Shown here: positions 7,116 through 12,429 of the stretch, piece after piece
Layout of the letters: each line of letters begins with the position of its first letter
Numbering within the stretch: position 1 is the first letter of the stretch
DNA from: DAIDJM01 sp964250215
GTDB lineage: Bacteria; Pseudomonadota; Alphaproteobacteria; Acetobacterales; Acetobacteraceae
Length of the DNA stretch: 13,614 nt
NCBI GenBank assembly: GCA_964250215.1
Contig: CAXUEX010000075.1
Coordinates: 1-13,614, forward strand
Direction: 5' to 3'
Translations under genes and position numbers: made by a program
The notes under the pieces: model-generated
Told to the model about the DNA's origin: nothing
Database searches by the model: none
Seen by the model: only the letters and a program-made list of their open reading frames with translations

Positions 7116-7118
7116 ACA
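7110..7118 (+). promoter_or_regulatory. Candidate DnaA box, right member of inverted pair
   Basis: CTGTCCACA on the plus strand, the inverted partner of 7067-7075. It keeps the TCCACA half of the DnaA consensus. Confidence 0.4.
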
Positions 7119-7220
7119 CCCTTCAACAACCCCCACCGACTCCTGGACTCTTGAATGCAAGTTAAGGCAGGGGAGCGGCCGATCGGCGCCGACGCCGGAA
7201 CCGAGCTCCCGGATACGCCG

Positions 7221-8246
7221 ATGACCGCGAAACCCATGCTGCGCGCCTTGGCGGGAGAGCCCGTCTGGCCGCCGCCTGTCTGGCTCATGCGCCAGGCGGG
7301 GCGTTACCTGCCGGAATACCGGGCCCTGCGGGCCAGCATGGGCTTCATCGAGCGCTGCACGACGCCCGATCTGGCGGCCGAAATCACGCTGCAGCCGGTG
7401 CGGCGCTTCGGCATGGATGGTGCTATCCTGTTCAGCGACATCCTGATCCTGCCTTGGGCGCTGGGTCAGGCGCTGGAATTCCGCGATGGCGAGGGGCCCG
7501 TTATGCCGCCGCTGCGCGATGCGGCGGACCTGGACGGGCTCGATCCGGGCCGGGCCGCAGAACGGACCGCGCCGGTTATGGAGACCGTGCGCCGTGTGCG
7601 CGCCGCTCTGCCCGAGCACACCACCATGATCGGCTTCGCTGGCAGCCCATTCACAGTCGCTTGCTACATGGTGGAAGGCGGCGGCTCGCGCGATTTCGCG
7701 CATACGCGAACGCTCGCCTATGCCGAGCCGGAATTCTTCGCGCGTCTCTCGCGGATGCTGGTCGCCGCCACCATCGAATATTTGTCGCAACAAATCGTGG
7801 CTGGCGCCGAGGTGGTGATGCTGTTCGACACCTGGGCCGGTATCCTGCCGCCACGGCAATTTGCCCGCCATGTGATGCAGCCCACCGCCGCGATCGTCGA
7901 TGCGCTGAATGCACGCCACCCCGGTGTGCCGGTCATCGGTTTTCCTCGTCTGGCCGGCACGCTTGCGGCCGACTACGTGGAGCGGACTGGGGTGGATGCG
8001 GTGGCGCTGGATACCAGCGTGAACGCGGCCGCGATCGCGGCCTCGCTGCCCGATGCCGTGGCGGTGCAGGGCAATCTCGATCCCATTGTGCTGATCGCTG
8101 GCGGCGAGCCGATGCAGGCCGAAGCGTGCGCCATCCGCGATGCGCTGCGCGGCCGGCCGCATATCTTCAATTTGGGCCATGGCATATTGCCACAAACGCC
8201 GCCCGAGCACGTCGCCGATCTCGTCGCAACGCTGCGCACCGTATGA
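7221..8246 (+). CDS. hemE: Uroporphyrinogen decarboxylase
   Basis: Cytoplasmic heme-pathway enzyme that removes four carboxyl groups from uroporphyrinogen III to give coproporphyrinogen III. From ATG 7221 it is 341 residues, the usual length. Hallmarks are WLMRQAGRYLPEYR (about 21-34, substrate-binding Arg25 and Arg29), FSDILILPWALG with catalytic Asp73, GFAGSPFTVACYMVEGGGS with active-site Tyr149, FDTWAGILPP, and NLGHGILPQTPPEHV near the C-terminus with the conserved His. The in-frame ATG at 7155 would add 22 residues without family support and reach into the origin region; the ribosome site before 7221 is weak (GGA at 7211-7213), so the start is set mainly by family length. The stop overlaps the hemH start by four bases (ATGA, 8243-8246), which implies translational coupling. 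As first gene right of the proposed oriC, it may take its promoter from within it. Confidence 0.95.
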   Translation: MTAKPMLRALAGEPVWPPPVWLMRQAGRYLPEYRALRASMGFIERCTTPDLAAEITLQPVRRFGMDGAILFSDILILPWALGQALEFRDGEGPVMPPLRDAADLDGLDPGRAAERTAPVMETVRRVRAALPEHTTMIGFAGSPFTVACYMVEGGGSRDFAHTRTLAYAEPEFFARLSRMLVAATIEYLSQQIVAGAEVVMLFDTWAGILPPRQFARHVMQPTAAIVDALNARHPGVPVIGFPRLAGTLAADYVERTGVDAVALDTSVNAAAIAASLPDAVAVQGNLDPIVLIAGGEPMQAEACAIRDALRGRPHIFNLGHGILPQTPPEHVADLVATLRTV

Positions 8247-9382
8247 AGGCCGATCTGCCACCGCGCCCGCCGCGCGTGGCGGTGGTGCTGTTCAACCTCG
8301 GTGGCCCGGATTGCCCCGAGGCGGTGAAGCCGTTTTTGCTCAACCTGTTTCGCGACCCCGCGATCCTGCGCGTGCCGTTCTTCATCCGGCCGCTGCTCGC
8401 GCAGATCATCGCGCGCGCTCGCGTCAAGCCAGCCAGCGAAAATTACGCAATCCTTGGCGGCAGATCACCATTGCTGGAGCTTACCGAAGCACAGGCACGC
8501 GCGCTGGAAAACGATCTCGCGGCGATGGGGGTGGAGGCGAAATGCTTCATCGCCATGCGCTATTGGCACCCCTTCGCGCGCGAAGCTGCGCATGCGGTGA
8601 AGGCCTGGAATCCGGACGAGATCGTGCTGCTGCCTTTGTACCCGCAGTTTTCCACCACCACCACCGGCAGCTCGCTCGAGGATTGGCGCGATGCGGCTTC
8701 GCGCGCTGGGCTGGCGCGGCCCGTGACCACGCTTTGCTGCTGGGGCGACGACGGCGGCTACGTCGCGGCGACGACGGCGCTGGTGCGGCGCTCGCTTGAT
8801 GCCGCGCGGTCGGCTTCGCCGGCGCCGGTGCGTGTGCTGTTCTCGGCCCACGGCCTGCCGGAAAAGATCGTGCGCGAGGGCGACCCGTATCAATTCCATG
8901 TGGAATCGACCGTGGACGCCGTGGTGGAGGCGCTGGGTGAGAGCGATCTCGACTGGCAGGTGTGCTATCAGTCGCGCGCGACGCCGCAGAAATGGCTCGA
9001 TCCCTCCACCGAAACCGTCATCGAACGCGCGGCGCATGACGGCGTGGCGGTGCTAGTGGTGCCCATCGCGTTCGTCTCCGAACACAGCGAGACTTTGGTT
9101 GAATTGGATGTGGAATATCGCGAGGTGGCGATGAAACTCGGCGTGCCGGGTTATTTCCGCGCTCCGGCGCAGAACGATGATCCCGCTTTCATTGCCGCGC
9201 TGGCCGATCTGGTGCAGTCGGCCCGCGGCATGGGACCGGGGATGTGCAGTTTTCTCGGTGGCCGGTTTTGCCCGGCCGAGCACGGCGATTGTCCGATCCG
9301 GAGTGCAACGCTCGGCCGCAATGGGCTGGTGCGGTCGCTGCCCGCGCTGTCTCCGGTCGAGCCTGATCCCATCCCAGGCTGA
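8243..9382 (+). CDS. hemH: Ferrochelatase with Cys-rich C-terminal extension
   Basis: Inserts ferrous iron into protoporphyrin IX, the last step of protoheme synthesis; usually peripheral to the inner membrane. The product is 379 residues, longer than the roughly 310-350 of many bacterial forms. Family motifs are VVLFNLGGPD (14-23), YPQFSTTTTGSS (133-144), FSAHGLPEK with catalytic His203, YQSRATPQKW (242-251), and FVSEHSETLVELDVEY with His281 and Glu283, equivalent to human His341 and Glu343. After the catalytic domain the tail holds Cys335, Cys343 and Cys350 (C-x7-C-x6-C), recalling the C-terminal [2Fe-2S] ligands of animal and some bacterial ferrochelatases. Thr138 stands where the human enzyme has its internal ligand Cys196, so a fourth ligand would have to come from elsewhere, such as Cys165/166 or Cys241. 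It starts within the hemE stop and ends one base before folC. Confidence 0.95.
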   Translation: MKADLPPRPPRVAVVLFNLGGPDCPEAVKPFLLNLFRDPAILRVPFFIRPLLAQIIARARVKPASENYAILGGRSPLLELTEAQARALENDLAAMGVEAKCFIAMRYWHPFAREAAHAVKAWNPDEIVLLPLYPQFSTTTTGSSLEDWRDAASRAGLARPVTTLCCWGDDGGYVAATTALVRRSLDAARSASPAPVRVLFSAHGLPEKIVREGDPYQFHVESTVDAVVEALGESDLDWQVCYQSRATPQKWLDPSTETVIERAAHDGVAVLVVPIAFVSEHSETLVELDVEYREVAMKLGVPGYFRAPAQNDDPAFIAALADLVQSARGMGPGMCSFLGGRFCPAEHGDCPIRSATLGRNGLVRSLPALSPVEPDPIPG

Positions 9383-9383
9383 C

Positions 9384-10694
9384 ATGGATGCCGTCCCGCC
9401 GCCGGAGGTCCGGGCGGACCATCCCGTGGCCCCGATCCTGGCCCGACTGCACCGATTGTATCCCAAGCTGATCGATCTCAGCCTGGTGCGTATCGAGCGG
9501 CTGCTCGCGGCACTGGAGCACCCGGAACGCCGGCTGCCGCCGGTGATCCACGTCGCCGGCACGAACGGCAAAGGTTCCACCTGCGCCTTCCTGCGTGCGA
9601 TCGGCGAGGCAGCGGGATGGCACGTGCATGTAACCACCTCGCCGCACCTGATCCGGGTAAATGAGCGGTTCCGAATCGCCGGCCATATAGTTTCTGATGA
9701 GCAATTGACGGATGCGCTGCTAGAAGTGGAGCAGGTGAACGGGGGTGCTCCCATCACCGTGTTCGAAGTGCTAGTAGCGGCGGGTTATCTGCTGTTCTCG
9801 CGCAGCCCAGCGGATATTTGCGTGGTGGAAGTGGGGCTCGGCGGCCGGTTCGATGCAACGAACGTGATCGCGGCGCCGGCCTGTTCCGTCATCACCTCGA
9901 TCTCCCTGGATCACCAGGAATTCCTCGGCCACGACCTCGCGCGTATTGCTTGGGAGAAAGCTGGAATCATGAAATCCTGCCGCCCCGTCGTGACGGGTGC
10001 GCAACCTGCTTCGGTGGCGGGGGTGCTGCGAAGCTGCGCCACGGAAACCGGTGCCCGGCTTCTGGAACGCGGCCAAGCTTGGGATGTTTCGGCTGCGTCT
10101 GGCGGCGTTCTGCTGTTCCGGGACGCATCCGGAACGCTGGAACTGCCGCCGCCAAATCTTGCGGGAACGCACCAGATCGAGAATGCCGGCCTTGCCATCG
10201 CGGCGCTGCGGGCAAGCGATGTAGGCCCGGCCGCGACAGCTTATGCGGGCATTGCCAGGGCCCAATGGCCGGCCAGGCTGCAACGTCTGCACGGCCGGCT
10301 TGCGTCGCTTCTACTCAACGGCGCCGAGCTGTGGCTCGACGGCGGGCATAACGAGGGCGCCGCCCGCAGGCTGGCCGAGCAACTCGAAAAATGGCGCGAC
10401 CGACCGCGTTATCTGGTGGTGGGCATGAAGCAGCGGAAGGAGGCGGAGGCGTTTTTCACGCCGCTGCTGCGGCTGGCTACCGCGAGCTGGGCGGTGTGCG
10501 AACCCGGCCAGCACCTGGGCATGACGGTGGAAGCGGTGATTGCGGCGAGCGGTGGGCAGGCGCTGCCAGGCCCAGATCTGCTCGGTGCGCTGCATCAGAT
10601 CGCAACCCGTCAGCCGGGGCGCGTGCTGATCTGCGGCAGCCTCTATCTGGCGGGTGAAGTGCTGAAAGCGGACGGAACGGACCTGTTACCGTAA
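9384..10694 (+). CDS. folC: Bifunctional dihydrofolate synthase/folylpolyglutamate synthase
   Basis: Mur-ligase-family cytoplasmic enzyme that joins glutamate to dihydropteroate and extends the polyglutamate tail of folates, using ATP. It has 436 residues, normal length. Signatures are the P-loop VAGTNGKGST (57-66), TTSPHLIRVNERFRI (84-98), VEVGLGGRFDATNVI (148-162), SISLDHQEFLG (172-182) and EKAGIMK with the conserved Lys192, then the C-terminal ligase domain containing LWLDGGHNEGAARRL. Whether it has both activities or one is not decided by these motifs. The start ATG 9384 follows the hemH TGA by one base, with AGG five bases upstream at 9376-9378. In many alphaproteobacteria folC sits behind accD; here it is the third gene of a hemE-hemH-folC operon. 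Confidence 0.93.
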   Translation: MDAVPPPEVRADHPVAPILARLHRLYPKLIDLSLVRIERLLAALEHPERRLPPVIHVAGTNGKGSTCAFLRAIGEAAGWHVHVTTSPHLIRVNERFRIAGHIVSDEQLTDALLEVEQVNGGAPITVFEVLVAAGYLLFSRSPADICVVEVGLGGRFDATNVIAAPACSVITSISLDHQEFLGHDLARIAWEKAGIMKSCRPVVTGAQPASVAGVLRSCATETGARLLERGQAWDVSAASGGVLLFRDASGTLELPPPNLAGTHQIENAGLAIAALRASDVGPAATAYAGIARAQWPARLQRLHGRLASLLLNGAELWLDGGHNEGAARRLAEQLEKWRDRPRYLVVGMKQRKEAEAFFTPLLRLATASWAVCEPGQHLGMTVEAVIAASGGQALPGPDLLGALHQIATRQPGRVLICGSLYLAGEVLKADGTDLLP

Positions 10695-10701
10695 CTCACG
10701 C

Positions 10702-10720
10702 CAAACCGGTTGACGGTTTG
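10702..10720 (+). terminator. Weak hairpin after folC, possible terminator
   Basis: CAAACCG (10702-10708) pairs with CGGTTTG (10714-10720) around a five-base loop, eight bases after the folC stop. No T-run follows, so it is not a standard intrinsic terminator; it could pause polymerase or protect the 3' end. The loop and right arm also contain TTGACG (10710-10715), which with TTGGAT 18 bp downstream could be a weak promoter for the small ORF that follows. Confidence 0.25.
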
Positions 10721-10772
10721 CCGGGGCGCGGCGTTGGATAGCCAGGTGCTGCGGTGCAGCAGAGAACGCGGC

Positions 10773-10776
10773 GGAG
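10773..10776 (+). promoter_or_regulatory. Ribosome binding site of the 35-residue ORF
   Basis: GGAG seven bases before ATG 10784, an ideal spacing and better than the sites before most of the large genes here. It is the main reason to treat the tiny ORF as real. Confidence 0.5.
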
Positions 10777-10783
10777 TGCAACG

Positions 10784-10891
10784 ATGAAATACTGGCTGAT
10801 CGGGCTGACGGCGGCTCTTACGCTTCTAGCCATTGCGCCCTGGGGTGCAGCCTCCGCAGATGCGAGCGTTGCGGCGGTGCAAGACCGTTAA
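10784..10891 (+). CDS. Small exported peptide (35 residues), hypothetical
   Basis: The 36-codon frame runs from ATG 10784 to TAA 10889-10891. The product begins MKYWLIGLTAALTLLAIAP and continues to GAASADA, a textbook Sec signal peptide: a Lys, a hydrophobic core of about 15 residues, and an Ala-x-Ala cleavage site near residue 25. That would leave a mature peptide of only about ten residues (DASVAAVQDR). Alternatively the core stays in the membrane as a single-pass miniprotein. There is no lipobox Cys, so it is not an entericidin-type lipoprotein. A good GGAG site precedes it, and a six-base hairpin (TGCTGC/GCAGCA, 10747-10761) lies in its leader. It ends six bases before the convergent stop of the TPR-glycosyltransferase. 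I do not recognise a family; it could also be the remaining 5' end of a decayed exported-protein gene. Confidence 0.5.
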   Translation: MKYWLIGLTAALTLLAIAPWGAASADASVAAVQDR

Positions 10892-10897
10892 AGCGGG

Positions 10898-12337
10898 CTA
10901 CTGCGCCGCCACGGCCTGACGGACAGGCGGCCTTTGCGCGACGTGGGCGGCCAGCGCGGCAGCAGCTTCTTGCAGCACAGGATCCCATTCACCCGGCCGA
11001 ATTTGCCGGAAAAGCCGCAGGCTGGGATACCAGACGCTGTCCTCGCGCCCGAGCAGCCAGCGCCAGTCCGCGGGCTCCGGCACCAGCACCCAGGCTGGTG
11101 ATCCCATTGCACCGGCCAGATGCACGACGGCCGTATCGACGGCAATGAGCAGGTCTAATGCGGCGATGGCGGCGCCGGTCTCGGAAAAATCCGAGAGTTC
11201 GTCGCCGACATCCAGCACGTTTCGCTGCACATCGGCAAAGCCGCGATCCTCGGCCGGAAACGGCTTTTGCAGCGCCACGAAATCGATGCCGGGCACGGCC
11301 AGCAATGGCGCCAACGCGGCGAGGCGGAGTGAGCGGCGCGCGTTGTTGGGATGCGTTGGCCTGCCGGACCAGGCGAGGCCCACGCGCAGCCGCCGTTCGG
11401 GAAACGCCGCATCGAGGCGTTCGCGCCAATGCGCCACGCGCCCGGCTTTCGGCGACCAATACGGCACCGGAACCGGAACGGTCGCGAGTTCGATCTGAAA
11501 AATCTGCGGCAGGCTGCTGAGCAGAACATAGGCATCGTGCGGCGGCGCATCGGCCCATTTCTCGATGCATTCGGCGATATCCGGGTGGTCGCCAAGCAGC
11601 GCGGTCACCTCCGGTCCCCAACCCAGGATCAGATGCGGCACACGCTCGCGCACCCACGGGATGAAGCGGGCGAACTGGATCATGTCGCCGAAACCCTGGT
11701 CGGCCACCAACAGCAGCCGGCCGTTCGGAATGCGCATGCCGTTCCAGGGCGCCGCGACCATGCGCGGCAGCGTGCCGCGCGCCTGATCGAGCTTGTTGCG
11801 CCACGCATACTCCATCCATCCGGGCGCGTATTCGCCAAGGGACAGCAGCAGCTCGCCCAGGCCCATATGCGCCGCCGGGTGCTCGGGCTCGCGGGCCAGC
11901 GCCTCGCGAAAGTGCCGAGAGGCATCGGCGCGCTCGCCGCGCGTGAGGTGGGTGAGCGCCAGTTCCACGCGATGGTTGGCGGTATCCGGACTGTGCTGAA
12001 CGGCGAACTGGGCCGAGCGCAGCGCGTCATCCAGCCGGTTCTTGCCGCGATACAGGGCACAAAGGTTGAGATGCCAGTTGGCCACGTTCGGCAAGCGCGC
12101 GATCGCGGCTTCCAGCAATCGGATCGCCTCGTCGGCGCGGCCTTCCTGGCCCAGGATGCCGCCGAGCAAGCCAAGTGCGCCGGGCAGTTCGGGGTGGGCG
12201 ACGAGCACATCGCGGCAGATGCCGATGGCCTCATTCGTGCGGCGGGCTTTGGCGGCGTTCAGCGCGCGGGTAAGCGCCTGATCGGGCGTCTCAGTCGCTA
12301 ACGACGGGGATGCCGGGGCGGGCAGGGTCTCGCTCAT
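10898..12337 (-). CDS. TPR-repeat protein with C-terminal glycosyltransferase-like domain
   Basis: A 479-residue protein starting at ATG 12337, with AAGGA seven bases upstream. Residues about 20-180 form four to five tetratricopeptide repeats (for example the helices around EAIGICRDVLVAHPE, EAIRLLEAAIARLPN, DALRSAQFAVQHSPD and ASRHFREALAREPE), a protein-binding scaffold. Residues about 200-460 match the GT-B-like domain that often follows TPRs in Proteobacteria: RLLLVADQGFGDMIQFARFIPWV, RVGLAWSGRPTHPNN, and DLLIAVDTAVVHLAGAMGSPAWVLVP, which resembles GT9 and GT41 C-terminal halves. Such proteins are linked to glycan or flagellar/surface protein modification, but donor, acceptor and even activity are unknown. 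It has no signal peptide. The open frame continues upstream to 13231 only because the opposite strand of hrpB is free of stops. It is divergent from hrpB, with 92 bp between starts that must hold both promoters. Confidence 0.85.
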   Translation of the reverse strand: MSETLPAPASPSLATETPDQALTRALNAAKARRTNEAIGICRDVLVAHPELPGALGLLGGILGQEGRADEAIRLLEAAIARLPNVANWHLNLCALYRGKNRLDDALRSAQFAVQHSPDTANHRVELALTHLTRGERADASRHFREALAREPEHPAAHMGLGELLLSLGEYAPGWMEYAWRNKLDQARGTLPRMVAAPWNGMRIPNGRLLLVADQGFGDMIQFARFIPWVRERVPHLILGWGPEVTALLGDHPDIAECIEKWADAPPHDAYVLLSSLPQIFQIELATVPVPVPYWSPKAGRVAHWRERLDAAFPERRLRVGLAWSGRPTHPNNARRSLRLAALAPLLAVPGIDFVALQKPFPAEDRGFADVQRNVLDVGDELSDFSETGAAIAALDLLIAVDTAVVHLAGAMGSPAWVLVPEPADWRWLLGREDSVWYPSLRLFRQIRPGEWDPVLQEAAAALAAHVAQRPPVRQAVAAQ

Positions 12338-12429
12338 GCCGGTTTCCTTGCGATAGCAGATGCATATCTCAGCCCGCCAAGCGCGTCGAACCCTTGCAGA
12401 GAACGGCCGCCTCCGCTTCCTGCGCCTGT

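Larger units (their letters stand above)
6889..7220. other. Probable chromosomal replication origin (oriC) between PPSR/DUF299 and hemE
   Basis: A 332-bp non-coding gap between divergent genes, long for this tightly packed window. It contains a candidate DnaA box TTATCCCCG (minus strand, 6954-6962) and an inverted pair of identical CTGTCCACA sites (7067-7075 on the minus strand, 7110-7118 on the plus), each seven of nine against TTATCCACA. It also has five GGACAG/CTGTCC hexamers in 100 bp, three AT-rich 8-9-mers (6987-7033) and two GANTC sites (7138-7142, 7146-7150). It is established that the Caulobacter and Rickettsia origins lie beside hemE and the DUF299 gene. Genes on both sides point away from the gap. 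The gap must also carry the hemE and PPSR promoters, which I cannot pin down. The origin call combines synteny with sequence and is not proven. Confidence 0.65.

Noticed and set aside
6998..7118. Repeat cluster as a CRISPR array
   Set aside because: The units are only six to nine bases, irregularly spaced and in both orientations, with no cas genes in the window.
7454..8242. Upstream part of the open frame that contains hemH
   Set aside because: This stretch is out-of-frame hemE. The real HemH start is ATG 8243, where the ferrochelatase family sequence begins.
6885..8261. 458-codon open frame on the minus strand across hemE and the origin gap
   Set aside because: Its product is rich in His/Arg/Gln/Gly with no recognisable domain, and it is the antisense of a fully conserved hemE. 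It is explained by GC-rich codon structure.
10747..10761. TGCTGC/GCAGCA hairpin as a terminator or riboswitch
   Set aside because: It is a six-base stem with a three-base loop and no T-run. It is too small to call more than a leader structure.
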